Assembly: GCA_029834535.1 (NCBI GenBank)
Contig: JAQMWT010000578.1
Span: 1-64,000 of the forward strand
Source of the DNA: Chrysophaeum taylorii
Taxonomy: Eukaryota > Sar > Pelagophyceae > Pelagomonadales > Pelagomonadaceae
Length of the DNA: 64,000 bases
Direction: 5' to 3'
A program made the position numbers and the translations under genes. This document shows positions 10,604-22,800 of the stretch, one piece after another (positions within the stretch are counted from its first letter, which is position 1; the number at the start of each line of letters is the position of its first letter). The notes under the pieces are model-generated. The model made no database searches. It worked only from the letters and a program-made list of their open reading frames with translations, and was not told where the DNA came from.

Positions 10604-13600
10604 CGATAATCTAGCCTCCTCGGTCGAGGAAGGCCGAGTACGTGATAACAGCCATGCCGTTGTCGCTTTCGTCCAACGCGACGCCAGCGACGTCGCCGTG
10701 GTCCATTTAGTCGCGATCTTTGCCTCGTTTGGTCTCGGTGTACAAGTCGAATCAACATTTATTTGCGCCTTTGGGTGGTTCTTATGACTCAAGTTCCAAG
10801 TGTAACTCCATCGAGCCAATTTGCGGCTGTCCGTGGTCGTGCATTTCCCCCATCCACTGGCTCGAAGTCTCGACGAGACTTATCGCAGTTCCACTAGTCA
10901 ATAATCGGATGAATTGACCATTGGCGGAAGTTTCTTCTTCGGGGGTACGGCGGCGAGCCATTCGTTTGTCTCCGAGCTCGTAAGACTTGTTCTTGTGGGG
11001 CCAAGCTCCTTCTCGATGGCCGAAACTTTGGGATTATGACATTACTTCAGCCCACTGACTCGGCATGGTGAGCGGCGATGGAGAATTATTTTCTCGAGTG
11101 CCCGGATGTCCAAGAGGCAAAGTATGAAGTGTCCCGCCACTGCGTCGCCAGCAATCCAACCAGACTCGCGAGCCGTTCGGAAAGATGGTGCGGGATGCCC
11201 TGAAAATTAGCCACCGTCAAGGTGGCCAACGGCTGCGAGAAGGCCACGTTTACTAAAGACAAGAGACCGAAGTTCCCGGCAAAGCGAGCGCGTCCTGCTG
11301 CGCGCACTCGAACAGATCACAATGGCGCTTTTTTACTCAGAATTCGCGCGCACACTCTGCACCTAACTTTCTGCTTCCGTGCAACAGAATTACGAACTTC
11401 TGTACAAATAATAGCACGACAACAACAACAACAACAACAACAACATGCTACGATAACTTACTGAAAACCTAACAAGATGACGTCATGCTTCAATTATGGA
11501 AAAAAAAACTTTCCGCAAGCTATAGCTAGCTACTCCCAGGGCGTGGCTCTCGGCTCCGAACCAAGCACCTGCCAGTTCCCCTGCCAAGATCCGCGGCCGA
11601 TTTCTTATCCTTACCCCGCGTCACACTCGAGGCCTCGTGCGCGATGCTTGCCGGAGTCCCGCTCGCCGACAAGCCCGCGGCCGAAACCGCTAGACTATAT
11701 TTCGGGAACTGGACCTGGAAGAGGGGCAGACGTATAAGCCACATATCGCGATTGACGTCAGGCTCGCCCCGAGCGTCGTTAACCAGTCGATCGGTGGGGG
11801 TCTCGACGTGAGCCTCGACGGTGGTCCCTTCGAGCCCCCCGCCTCGACTCCCTCGCCACCTTCGACGACGACCCCCTCCTGGAGCGCACCCACTTTGCTT
11901 ACGACCAGATATTTTTTCCCCAGGGAACCCCAGGTGCTACCGCGCGTGGTTCCTCTCGACCAGCGGCGTCTTGGAGACGGACATGTCCACGAACACGACG
12001 TCGTGGCCCTCGGGGACCCCCCACACGAACACGACACGGTGCTGGTCGTTCTAAAGCTTCTGGTGGTATGCCAGCACGGCCTCGAGGGTGTTAGCGAGCT
12101 GAATAGGGCCCTTGCCATCCGTGCGCGCTTGGAAGCCAGGTTCGACCTTTTTCTGGTGGACGCGCCACGAATCAACGGTGTAATTCGGTTGATTAAGCTC
12201 CTTCTTGAACGCCGCACACCCAGCCTGCATCCGCCGAACGTGATTCGAGAAACGCAGCTCCCGCTCCTTGGGGTCCTCCATGAACGCCGCGATCAGCCGC
12301 GTGATGGGATTCCCCATTTCGCCTGCCTCGTCGAGACCCATCGTCACAATCCTTCCGTTCAACGGCTTTTTTGGGTGGTGAAGGGAGCTTGCAATGGTTT
12401 TGTTGTTTGGCGACACCACTCACATTTCCCTGGGCCCCCTTCGGACAAGACCCGCGCTCCCGTTGGGTCTATATGTTCGTTCCCCTCTTGGCCGGGGCAA
12501 GGTAATCAGCAGCGCAGACTGCGCGCGCGATGAAAAGATTTCGCGCATTCGAAGTCGACGAAGAGCAGGCGAACCATACACTGATTTCGACCAAGATCGC
12601 GTTCCCGGAGGACGCAGTTGACGCGGTGGTGGCGTCTTGGGGATCTTGGTACCATGCAAGTCGACAGAAGAAGTCGTCGAAGGTTATATGTGGTCGGAAG
12701 TCGGTGACTGACCAAAGGTTCACGTACGCCTTGCACTTGTGGCAGTAGAGTATTGCGGCCATTGCGGCATTTGTATTCTCTTTGTCAGAGACGGTTTTCG
12801 CCCATGGGTTAATAAAGACCGCTCGCGCGAGTCATACTTTTCACCTTGGTCGGTGTGAAAAGTGTATGGCGACAGCATCATTGTTACAGTAAAATTCTTC
12901 GTAGATTTCTCGTCATGATGAAGTTTAGGATCGATATGCTGTCTAATGGGCGCTGGTAACCAGCACGCGATACATTTTGAAACTGCGCCGAATCTCATCG
13001 AGAGCCTGGCATCGAGACGAGGGGGAGATGTCGGTCTGATTCAGCGAGGAGGACATTGTAGCCGGACGGAAGGCATGGCTGACGTCCGATGCACATCATG
13101 ATTGGTGGTGGGATGTCCTCGTTCCAGAAATGAAGAGACGATTGCACACGAAGGAGGAAGTACTGTGCGAAAATTGACCTGTTGGTAATCAAGAGCAGGG
13201 CGAAGGAAAGCATTTGAAACAACTTGCACGCTCCATATGGTTGCTTCGAGGTTGGTACGGTAGCGTCGTGCGGTGTCGAATTTTGAATTGTCCAACAAAT
13301 CAGAAGAGTGGGTTGGAAACTTCGGTGCCATTACCTGTTACTACTTATCGCAGAAGATGGCCCTCTCACACAATCTTGATCGCGAATGAATCTAGTATGG
13401 CGCAATCATGCTCTTTGTCAATGACGGCCGAAAACGGAGGAAACGAGAGAAGGGGTTAATACATTGCGAGCCAATAAAAGGTGTGCTTGTCAGCACCTCG
13501 GAAATGGCTGAGTATGTTTGTGCGTCGTGCCACTACGTCTTGAACTCCTCGCAGGTGATGTCTTCGACCTCCCGTTTTGCTCCTGGCCCGCGTTTTAGCC

Positions 13601-13790
13601 ACCAAACTCTCTCCACACTTAGAAGTCGGCTATCTGAATCACCCTTGAATGGAACGCGCTCATGCCAAGGGTCTAACAACCACCAATTCGCTTTGGCTGT
13701 CTCAATCGTCCACGACGCCGGCCTCTGGGGACCTGACATATTTCAAAGTTACGAGGCATTCTCCCTTAACATCGCTGACTAACGACGACG
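10604..13790 (-). other. Decayed, unrecognised region with broken minus-strand coding stretches
   Basis: No intact gene. On the minus strand several open stretches have natural-looking composition and follow one another in changing frames: about 13533-13739, 13041-13331, 12995-13222, 12469-12762, 12051-12419 and 11526-11744. The 12469-12762 stretch has a small Cys pair (CHKC). The 12051-12419 stretch is rich in charged residues. This pattern suggests one old element or gene read from about 13790 down to 11520, broken by many mutations. I recognise no transposase or other family. A (CAA)n run lies at 11421-11444. Confidence 0.35.
11421..11444 (+). repeat. (CAA)n microsatellite
   Basis: About eight CAA units in non-coding sequence. 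Confidence 0.9.
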
Positions 13791-13794
13791 CGAC

Positions 13795-14865
13795 ACGCGC
13801 GGTGCGGAAATCAAATGGGTTTTAGGGCCCCCGGGTAAAGAATTTGGATTGCCCCATCTCCACGGGTGGCAGCGGCGGCGACGGCGGTGGTGACGGCCCT
13901 TCCTCTGAACCGAGTTCTCTCTCTTCCTCTCTCTCGCTCTCAGGGCACGCACCAAGTCAAAAACACGCATACTCCTCGCGCCTTCCTTCAACGTTGGCTC
14001 TATTTTCGCATTTTTCTTCCGGATTGCTCGTACCATCCCCTTGGTTCTGCATCATTCTTCTTGCGCCACATCACGCTACGTGCTATTTTCGTTGTTCTCA
14101 CCCTTCTTCTCTCTGCGTTTCTGTGTCTCCCTGCTCGCTTCTCCCATCTCCTTAGCGCTTTTTTGCTTGCTTCTTCGCCGTGCTCTGCGGTCTTCTTTGG
14201 TCCAGGTCTTGCGATGCCGTGGTCCGAAATCGGATGGTTGCGACTAATCTCCCCCTTGACGCTGCAGTTAGGGAAAGTGAGCTTGGTATCCAGACAGGTG
14301 GCTCAAGCCTGCGTATCCTACCTACTCTACGGGCACGCGGAGCGTGGTGCATCCGGAGTCGCACGCATTCTACTCTGCCGATCTTTGGGACAGCTGTGGC
14401 TCTACGAGAACCCACGAGATGCCGTTCCATGGTAAAACGACGTGTCGTCCACCGAACTGGAGACGGTCTTGCGAGTTCCGATGTTCTTCTAGGAAAAAAC
14501 GCTTGGTTTGGTTTATCGGGCTGTTGCTGATTGACCACGACTTTGATGACCTTCTCGCGGTGTTACAATTTTCACGAGATCGGAGAGTCCCAACCGACGT
14601 CTCGATCAGCGCCTTCCTGGACTACATGTGGACGACGGGCCAGGCGAACCACGGCCGCACCCAGGCGTTCTCGAGCGCGCTCAAATTGATATCAGCTCGA
14701 GACACCTAACACTCAAAAACACGCGAGATGCCTCTCTTCAGCGAGCTTGCCATTTGCACTCTCTGATCGTCCGTCGTCCCGGAAATGCTCCGCGTCGCGC
14801 ACGGCCTCCTCGTGGCGCAATCACGAGACCGTCGTCGGGCTGCGCGACGGTCGCCACGTGAGGCC
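13795..14865. other. Gene-poor stretch upstream of the first Helitron tail
   Basis: No family recognised. A 3' section of the + frame at 14344-14709 reads as plausible protein (DDLLAVLQFSRD near 14542) and ends at TAA 14707-14709. It may be a gene fragment carried by the neighbouring Helitron. The 13900-14200 part is C/T-rich and looks non-coding. Confidence 0.3.
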
Positions 14866-14917
14866 ACGTGTCTTAACTACTAATCGACAGATGTTTGTCT
14901 GTCTGTTTGTTTGTTTG
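14866..14917 (+). repeat. Tetranucleotide-rich repeat module, partial copy
   Basis: Contains CTACTAATCGACAGATG followed by TGTC/TTTG tetranucleotides. The same start recurs at 35357 and 56320. The second half of the module (GTCGACTGCTAAGAGG part) is missing here and Helitron sequence follows instead. Confidence 0.75.
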
Positions 14918-15891
14918 TTTGTCCCTCGATTTAGGGTAAGGATCTGGTAGGCGCGAGAGTAAGGATCAGGTAGGCGCGAGAGCCAGACAGTGATCCTCCA
15001 AGCCGTCTACGGCGACCTCGCAGACTATTTCCACGACCCGCGGCGGCTCTTTCAGCGCGCCATTCTCACGCCCCGTCGAAACGATGTTGTCGTTGCTGAC
15101 AACGCGCGCATGACCGCGGCCTTTTTTTCCCGAAGACGAGGCGTCGGAGTTCTTTTCGGCTGACTAGGCTGGGTCGGAAGACGACGCCTCGCTCTTTACA
15201 GTAGAGTTTTCAACTCCCTGACAACCAACGGGATGCTGACTTTGAGCGCGAGCTTAAGGTCTTCGCAACCTCGACCCGTCGCACGGCCACTGCAACGGTA
15301 CCAGATACATGATCGATCGTGTCGTTGTCACCGAGGCTCCTCCAACCTGTATCCCGTAAGGCCCGCCGACGCCAAACGATCACCAAGAGCCAGGGCCAGA
15401 CGCCCCGCGAGGTCGGCGTCCTCTCGCCCAAACCCGTCTTCTGCCACGTCCAGCTCTACGTGGCTCCCTGTCTATCGGCAACCCCGAGGATATCCTCTTC
15501 TGAGTCGACGACTCCACCCTACCCCACACGTGCTGCGCAATACCGATAAGCCCCCTCCCGGCGTCTGCACGTGCACTGTAGGTGAACTTACTGGGACCAG
15601 GTGAACTTACTGGGGTTGGAGATTGGGACTAGGTGAGCTGAGTGACCAGGTGAAACTGGGACCAGGTGAACATACTGGGGCTTTTAGAGTAAAGGGTTTT
15701 TAGAGTAAACTCAAAGGTTGGCGGCGCGTGCGGATCAAAGCAGCTTAGATTGGCGGAGGCGAGAGCGACGAGCTCAAAGGAGTTGGTGTGAGCTAGGTGA
15801 ACTTACTGACCAGGTGAACTTATATGAAACTTACTGGGACCAGGTGAACTTACTGGGGTTAGAGATTGGTGAACTTACTGGCCTGCACTTG
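14918..15891 (+). mobile_element. Helitron 3' part with helicase C-terminus, copy 1
   Basis: About 1 kb is shared, same orientation, with 35795-36759. Read across frames it carries the C-terminal signatures of the Pif1-type helicase of Helitrons. These are RAILTPRRNDVV near 15060, an NLDP-x-HGHCNGTR-like block near 15265-15300, and KSQGQTPREVGV followed by VFCHVQLYVA near 15390-15460 (helicase motif VI region). Frameshifts and stops show a relic. A 3' non-coding tail (about 15570-15891) repeats GGTGAACTTACTGG and variants many times. A short duplication (GTAAGGATC...CGAGAG) near 14936-14980 is unique to this copy. The repeat ends 88 bp upstream of the glutathione transferase ATG. Confidence 0.75.
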
Positions 15892-15929
15892 TTCGGGTTT
15901 ACGAGTGAATTACAAAGAATAAAAACCCT

Positions 15930-15931
<2 letters not shown>

Positions 15932-15969
<38 letters not shown>
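15932..15969 (+). repeat. (CT)n microsatellite just upstream of a start codon
   Basis: About 19 CT units end 9 bp before ATG 15979. Pyrimidine tracts of this kind often sit in the core promoter or 5' UTR, but no function is shown here. Confidence 0.9.
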
Positions 15970-15972
<3 letters not shown>

Positions 15973-15978
15973 GAGGCA

Positions 15979-16773
15979 ATGGTTCCAGTGTACGTTCCGC
16001 CCGAGGTTTGGGAGTTCAAAAAGCGTATTGCGGGGGTGCGGCCGACGAGCGGCGCGCGGCACGAGCGCGAGCTTCCGCGTGGGAAGCACGAGCTGCAGCT
16101 GTACACGCTGGGGACCCCAAACGGGTGTAAGGCGAGCATCCTTCTCGAGGAGCTGCATGATGTGATTGGGGTCGAATACGATGGGTGGCGCGTGTCTCTA
16201 GTGGACGGCGACCAGTACGGCTCCGAGTTCGTGAAGATGTGTCCGAGCAGCCACATCCCCTTGCTCGTGGATAGGGGCGTGGATCCCCCGATTCGGGTGT
16301 TCGAATCGGGGGCGATCGTCGTTTATCTCGTGGAAAAATTCGGGTTTTACATGCCCAAGGAGTCGCCCGTCGAGTGCACGAATTGGATCTTTTGGGGCCA
16401 CGCCGTCGGACCGGTGTTTGCAAATTTTGGTCACTTTTTTTGCACGACAAAGATCCGCGACGCGATCGACTACTTCGCTTGCGAAACAAAGCGATTCCTC
16501 GCCGTGCTCGACCTCCATCTCCAGGACCGACGGTACGTGTGCGGGGACGAATACACGGCGGCGGACATGGTCATTTTCCCGATGGTCCGGGGGCTTGACG
16601 TGTTTTACGGCGCTGCGACCTTCCTCGCGCTCGACGACGAGTATCCCGAGATCAAGCGATGGCGCACCTCCGTCGACACGCGCGCCGCGGTGCGGCGAGG
16701 CCTCCGCGTCGCTGGATTCGGCCTCGATGCCATCGACGAACGACACGAGAAAAAAGATTTCATCCTCCCCTAG
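15979..16773 (+). CDS. Glutathione S-transferase, YghU/GstB (Nu-like) type
   Basis: A 264-residue cytosolic enzyme expected to conjugate glutathione or reduce disulfides and peroxides. The N-terminal thioredoxin-like domain has LYTLGTPNGCKASILLEEL and a PPIRVFESGAIVVYLVEKFG-like glutathione-binding strand-turn-helix with the conserved E-S-G-A. The helical C-terminal domain includes VCGDEYTAADMVIFP. These blocks match the bacterial YghU subfamily closely. The open frame extends upstream to 15718, but that part is translated Helitron tail and CT repeat. ATG 15979 is therefore chosen, where homology starts soon after. The stop at 16773 is 58 bp before the next ATG. No intron is needed. Helitron sequence 88 bp upstream may have replaced part of the promoter. 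Confidence 0.85.
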   Translation: MVPVYVPPEVWEFKKRIAGVRPTSGARHERELPRGKHELQLYTLGTPNGCKASILLEELHDVIGVEYDGWRVSLVDGDQYGSEFVKMCPSSHIPLLVDRGVDPPIRVFESGAIVVYLVEKFGFYMPKESPVECTNWIFWGHAVGPVFANFGHFFCTTKIRDAIDYFACETKRFLAVLDLHLQDRRYVCGDEYTAADMVIFPMVRGLDVFYGAATFLALDDEYPEIKRWRTSVDTRAAVRRGLRVAGFGLDAIDERHEKKDFILP

Positions 16774-16831
16774 AAAAGGTGTTGTTTAACGGACTGCGGT
16801 GGACTTTTTTCAGCAGTACAGGAGGAGGATA

Positions 16832-17647
16832 ATGATGTTGGTGATGTTGTTGCCCTTGGTTGGTGCCACCCGGGACATAACGAGCGATGTGCCGTACCTC
16901 CACGCCGTGGCGTCGGTCCACGAATTCTGCGCCCCCGACTTCGAGACCTTGTGCCTCGGCAAGAAGACAAAGTCCTCGCGGCGTCTCTCGGAGATGATGG
17001 TGTCGGTCACGGCCTTCGTCGAGGAGGCCGACGACGCCATCGACCACAAGCACTCCCGCGTCCCCATGATGCTTGGTCCGGACGGAGACTACTGCCTCCG
17101 CTCCCACCTCGGAAAGGTCTCGGATGCGTGCGCGTCGGCGATCGCGATGGTAGACCTCGCCCCTCCGCCGCCGCCGCCGCCGGGCCTCTGCCTCAACCAC
17201 CTCTTCGTCTGCCTCGTCGCCCTTTTGTTCGTCGTTCTTGCCATCAAGCTCGTTTCCAAGCGCCGCAAGCTTCGCGCGGCAAAGCGTGTCATGGACGCCA
17301 TCCGCCAGAACCCAACCCTCAAGAAGCAGGTCGAACAGGCCGCTGGAATCCAACTCCCGGAGCCAAAACCCGCCTGCTGCCGCTGCCTCGTTTCGGCCCT
17401 CGTCGCGATTGCCACGGGCTACCTCTTGACCATCGTCCTCGGCCCGCCCCTCGCCCTCCTCCTCGTCTGGCTCGTCCTCCTCGGGGCCGTCCTCAAGCGC
17501 TGCTGCAAGGCCCCTGCGGTCCCCCAAGATGATGGTGGTGCTGCTGGTGCTGATGATTCGGCTGTTGTTTCGAACGACAACACGCCGGCCTACGAACCCC
17601 CGCCATACGTCAATGAGGATCCCGACGGACCGAAGCTCCTCGTCTAG
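16832..17647 (+). CDS. Small secreted/membrane protein with Cys-rich ectodomain and PPxY tail
   Basis: 271 residues from ATG 16832 (a second ATG follows at once). Residues 1-12 form a hydrophobic signal peptide. An ectodomain of about 95 residues has Cys pairs (FCAPDFETLC and YCLRSHLGKVSDAC) reminiscent of GLG1-type Cys-rich repeats, though too short to be sure. A seven-Pro run precedes a strong transmembrane segment (about residues 120-142). A basic cytosolic stretch and a second, longer hydrophobic region (about 190-225) follow. The C-terminus has EPPPY, a PPxY-type ligand for WW domains. I do not know the function; a sorting or signalling membrane protein is an inference. The same-strand neighbour upstream is 58 bp away. 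Confidence 0.7.
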   Translation: MMLVMLLPLVGATRDITSDVPYLHAVASVHEFCAPDFETLCLGKKTKSSRRLSEMMVSVTAFVEEADDAIDHKHSRVPMMLGPDGDYCLRSHLGKVSDACASAIAMVDLAPPPPPPPGLCLNHLFVCLVALLFVVLAIKLVSKRRKLRAAKRVMDAIRQNPTLKKQVEQAAGIQLPEPKPACCRCLVSALVAIATGYLLTIVLGPPLALLLVWLVLLGAVLKRCCKAPAVPQDDGGAAGADDSAVVSNDNTPAYEPPPYVNEDPDGPKLLV

Positions 17648-17917
17648 AAGAACAAACGGAAGAATGACGCTCTGCCTGCGGGCGAGCGAGCGAGCACTTG
17701 TCCTTCCTGCTGCACCACCTGCTGCTGCAGTCTTTTCCCTGCTGCGTGTTTACTTGCACTTACCACCACCAAGCCAAGGCAAGCCAAACATACCCCCCTT
17801 TACAAACGTCTTTTTTTTAAATAAAATGGGAATGAACCCCCCCACTCTTTTGTTTGTTTGTTTGTTCCCCCACTCTTTTGTTTGTTGGTTAGTTAGTTAG
17901 TTAGTTAGTTATAAACC
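17648..17917. other. Intergenic stretch with TTTG and GTTA repeats next to element B
   Basis: 3' flank of the membrane-protein gene. It contains TTTG tetranucleotides near 17850-17885 and a GTTA run at 17886-17910. The last five bases (AAACC, 17913-17917) are the left target-site copy of element B. No gene seen. Confidence 0.7.
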
Positions 17918-18015
17918 TGTGACAACTGGAATGGGGCGTTACACTAGAGCGATAAGGGAATGACATAGGGATACTAGATACGTGGTGCAGGGGTAAGTGT
18001 CATAATTTCCTCACA
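17918..18015 (-). repeat. 3' LTR of element B
   Basis: 98 bp, TGTGA...TCACA. It shares AACTGGAATGGGGCG and ACACTA with the 27936-28042 LTR, and differs from the two LTRs of A at those places. Confidence 0.9.
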
Positions 18016-18106
18016 CAGGTGCTGGAAAAGAAAGAAAAGGAAAAAGAGGTAAGTATCAGGTGCAAAGAGAAGGAGGCGAAGCGTGAAGGTGGAAAGACGT
18101 CATAGA

Positions 18107-18202
18107 TGTGACAACAGGAATGGGGCGTTACTCTAGCGATAAGGGAATGACGTAGGGATACTGGATACGTGGTGCTGGGGTAAGTGTCATAGCTTCCTCA
18201 CA
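18107..18202 (-). repeat. 3' LTR of element A
   Basis: 96 bp, TGTGA...TCACA, about 95% identical to 23316-23411. Confidence 0.92.
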
Positions 18203-18364
18203 CAGTGCTGGAAAAAAAAGAAAAGGAAAAAGGGGTAAGTGAGATCCTCACAAAGGAGAAGCTTGAAGGAAGACGTCCCACACACACCCCCCTCATAGCA
18301 GTCGACATTTAAAGACGTCAGGAGAGGCATTGTGGCAGAAAGAGACAGGAGATGTCGGGCGAAG

Positions 18365-19840
18365 TCACGAGGTGAGGTAACGAGCACGAAGCCGGAGGAA
18401 GGGAGGAGCTTCCGTAGTGCGGGTGAAGATATCGCTAAGGTTGTCAAGGCGGGGAATGTGTTGGAGATCAATGATGTGGTTGCGATGATATTCGGCGGTG
18501 CTGTAAAAGCGAATGTCAATATGGCGGGTGCGCCGCATGAGACATTGGAGACGGACTTGGGTGACGGTGGTGGTGTTATCGACATACATTGGGACCGTGT
18601 GACGAGGGAGATCAAAGTCATCAAAAAGTTTGAGAAGCCAAGAGAGCTCAGCAGTAGCGGCGTAAAGAGCGAGCAATTCAGCTTCAATAGAGGAGCGGGC
18701 GAGCAGGTACTGCGAGCGTGAGCAGTAGGATATCATATAGCCAGCAAGGAGAAAACAAAAGTCAGTAGTGGAGTGGCGGTCATCAGGGTCGTCGGCCCAG
18801 CTGGAGTCGGAATAACCACAGAGACGAAGGGTAGAATCGCGACCAAGAACAAGATCTTGAGAGCCATTGAGATAACGAAGGGTATGGGATAAAGCGTGCC
18901 AGTGGGGTTTACCAGAATTATGTGAAAAACGCGCGCACTGATTCACGGACCAAGTGATATCAGGGCGAGTCATGACGGAAATAAATAAAACACAGCCAAC
19001 AATACGACGAAAAGGGATGCGTGCCATAAAGACGTGATCGGGAGAGCCAGGAGCAGGACAATCAGCCGCAGAAAGATGAAGACCTTTGGGAGCGGGAGTC
19101 AGTTCTGGTTTACTGTTGATGAAGCGATGTTCGGTAAGGATTTCACGGATAGCATGGGATTGGTCGATAGTGAGCGTGCGACGTGCGCGATCACGCGTAA
19201 TGCGGAGACCAACGTAAGTGGTGAGATCAAGCTCGTTGACGTCAGTGAAGGTTCGGAAACGGAGGAAGAAGGCTTGGTAATGGCCAAGACAATGACGAGG
19301 GTACGCCACAAGAAGATCATCAACTACAAGAACGAGACGGAGGACAACGGTAGAATTAAGCACGAGCTTGTATCTGCAAGTGTCACCAGATCCGCGGACG
19401 AAGCCACAATCATTGACAAGGAAGCGTTCCAAATAAAGCCACCAATTACGACAAGCTTGTTTGCAACCATACCAAGAGCGACGCAGCTTGTAAACGAGTT
19501 TGGGACTATCGGTGGGTTGGCGAGGAGCATAGCCTTCGGGTGGCCAGACATAGATGTCTTCGTCAATGGGAGCTTGGATAAAAGCGGAGCTGACATCCTA
19601 CTTGTGCAAATCCCAGTCATGAACAGCAACAAAAGTTAGAAAGAAACGAATGGTGACGATGTTGGCAACTGGCGAATATGTATAGTGACAATCAATGCCG
19701 TGAACCTGGGTGTAACCGCGGACAACGAGGCGAGCCTTGTACGTTTTGAAGCGGCCAGATTCATACTCCTGCGGAGGATCCACTTGAGGGTACAGATGTT
19801 GCCAGAAAAAGTCGAAGGAACGCGAACAACATCCCAGCAA
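18365..19840 (-). pseudogene. Element A reverse transcriptase and RNase H
   Basis: 19840 down to 19598 carries YKARLVVRGYTQVHGID and then a TAG where element B has a Leu codon (HK-L-DV), so this is a nonsense mutation. From 19432 down to 18365 the frame is open again. It has LVVDDLL with the catalytic Asp pair near 19335 and RNase H residues in GYSDSSWADD near 18800, IEAELLALY near 18690 and YVDNTTTV near 18590. The conserved end (RYLTS, stop 18365-18367) lies about 160 bp before the 3' LTR. Confidence 0.88.
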
Positions 19841-22800
19841 CCAAGCTGACCGAGGGAATGATATTCTTTGGCGATGGCTTGCAACCAGCCAGGACGCTCA
19901 GGATTTGTCTGAGCTAAAGCTTCGCGTAAATGGGTGGAAGTGATAGCGCCATCGTCAATGTAAGAATATTGAGAGGTTTCTTCGGAAGCAGAGTAATGAA
20001 CATGGACAGCATGGGGATCAACAATGGTATGAGCTAGACAAAGGGGAAGGAAGACATAATGAACTAACAAACGAAAGCTAGAATAAGAGACATACAGAGA
20101 GTGACAGGAGGAAACAGAATCGACATTACGTTGGGGACAAACAGAATTAACATTGCGTTGTGGACAAACGCTAGAATGAAAGTTCGATGGTTTGTTTGTG
20201 TTTGGTGGTAATGCGCTTTGGTCGACTTTGCGCGGTCGGCCCCGTTTGGCTCGACGTAATGGTGCACTTTTTGTATTGTCCGTTGACGGTTGTGGTATTG
20301 TTTCTGGGGTGATCAGTCCCGATAAGGCCGGCTCCTGAGCATCAAAAACAGAAGACAAGGGAGCAACAGCGGAAGACAACCGAGGGTCATAATAAAATAA
20401 GTCAGGGAAACGAGAATCCACAAGAGGAGGAGGAAGGGGTTGGGAGGACAGAGACTTACGCATAGCAAAATTTTCGTCAAAAACAACGTCAATAGAAGTA
20501 TGGATGACGGGACCGGTAGAGCGTTGAAGCAATATGCGATAACCAGGTCCGGCAGAGGGATACCCAATGAAGATACCGGCTATAGCTTTGGTAGGCCATT
20601 TGTCGCCAGTAAGAATAGCAGCAGGACAGCCCCAAACTCGAAGAAAATCGACACGGGGCAGAGTCTCGTGCAGCATTTCATATGGCGTCATGTAACCAGG
20701 GTTAGAGGCGTTTGGCATGCGCTCGGAGATGAAGTCAGTCGTTTCCATGGCCCAACGCCAAAAATCAGGTGGACGGTGCGCATGCACCAAAAGAGTGCGA
20801 GTAATATCAGCAGTTGAGCGATGAGAGCGTTCCACGACACCAGAAAAAGCGTGCGCCTGCGAAGTTTTGGACTGGGCAGCAGGAGCCCGTTTGAGGGCGA
20901 TGTTGTTGCCCAGACAGAAGGTTTCGAATTGGCCCATAAGAGAGCGGTCACGATCGGTGTAGATGAGGGCGATGCGATTTCCAAATGGGCGAACTACAGT
21001 AGACAGAAAAAGTTCGAGTTGACGAGCGTTCGTAAGTGCATCGTGGCGGGGGGCAAAGTAGTAACGTGTGCGGCGGCGCGTATGATCATCAACAAACATA
21101 AGGATGGCACGGTCTTGGTAAATGAAAGAAGGAACTCCGGTAAACATGAGATCTGCGTGGATAATAAGATAAGGAGCAACGGCACGTGGACGGGACAAAG
21201 GCTCGGTGGCAGGAAGAGAGGTGGAAGTGGAGGCATGTGCTTTACGTTGGCCAACATGCGCAGCATGCATTTTACCTAGAGCACAAGCAGGACAAAAAGA
21301 AAGAGACGCGGAGCTGGGGAAAAGCGGTGCGCCAACAGCGAGAGAAGACAAACGTCGGATATAAGAGGGACTATAGTGACCAAGACGAGCATGCCAAAGG
21401 TCGAAGGTAAGTTGGGTGCGTTGAGACACAACGGGAAACGCACAAGGGTCATGTACGCAAGGGCAAGAAGATAATGCCACAAACGGAGAAACGAAGTCCG
21501 CGTAGGGCGCAGCGGTCGTATTGCCGATCCAACAGACGATCGAAAGAAGACCACAGCGACGAAGCAGGGGAATAACGTGATGCGTCTGGCGATGACGTAA
21601 GATTCGTTGCGGATGAGGAGGGCCAACATCCTGAATCGTATGACAATCGTAACCAACTTGCTCAAGGGCATGATCCGAAAGAATCCGTTTGTCACCAAGG
21701 CCAGGAGAGATGAGGGTATGCGGGAACGCGACATGGATGCCATGAGGGGCGGAAAGAGTGGGTGCAGGAGAAGGAAGACCACGATTGTCAAGAGGATCAA
21801 TTGAAGGGAACGTTAAGTGAGCAGTGCCAGAACCAGAAACAGAGCCAGTGCCGATAGCAGAAGTGATTGAGTGCTGTTGAGTGTTGTCAAGGTCAGTGAA
21901 ACCAGCAGGGGAATTGAAGAGATTGACGTTGGCACCTGTATCGTAGACAACGAGGCGAAGGTTGTTGCTGTGAAGGTAATCGCGCTCACGGGCGGTGAGC
22001 AGAGCGGTAAGGGCATTGGTGGAGGAAAGGACTTGATAAATGGAGGGGGAGATGGAAAGAAGATGGAAAGTGAAAGACGGATAGGTGGGTACAGAAAGAG
22101 ATGGGTCAGGAGGGGATATGGCGGTGGAAGGCGGGACAGAGGGTGTGGTGGAGGGTGGCAACGCAAGAAGCGGCGGAGAGGGTCGAGAGGGGGGCAAGAG
22201 TGGGATGGGGGCGGAAAGATAGTTTTGGTAGAATGGTGGATTGGGTCGAGGTGGGTATTGGGGATTGGGTCGAGGTGGGTATGGGGGACGAGGGCGAGAG
22301 CGGGCTGCGGCTTGGGAGAGGAGATAGCGGTGGCGCTTACAACAATCCTTATTGTGATGGCCAGGAATACCACAAAAGTGACAAAGGTCAGTAGGGCGTG
22401 GGCGCTTGCGAGGGAAAGAGCCACGGGAAAATGGATGCGAAGGCCTGGAACGGAAAGGTGGGCGAGGGCTGGAACGTTGTTGGAAGCGCAAAGCATTGAG
22501 ACGATGAAGGCATTTATCAGAAGGATGGTTGGTACGACCGCAAAAGCTGCAACGTTCACGACGGCAGGGACCTTCACGGAGAGTAGCATGGACAAGCGCA
22601 GACTTGGTCTGAAGATAATAGAAGACTTTACTGTTGAGGCGATCAACGAAACCATCATATGTGCGCAGTTTAGGGTCAAGGGCAATAAGATCCTTAGATA
22701 AGATCGAGTCGGGGATTTTTATCTGGAGCAATTGCAATGCAAGAGTGTCAGGGAAATCTTGATGATGCCGAGCAACTTGAACACCGGTGATGAACTTGTT

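Noticed and set aside
11771-11786. Sixth copy of the 21-nt motif (GAGCGTCGTTAACCAG)
   Set aside because: It matches only about 10 central bases, lacks GACCG and the AAACTA end, and is outside the element.
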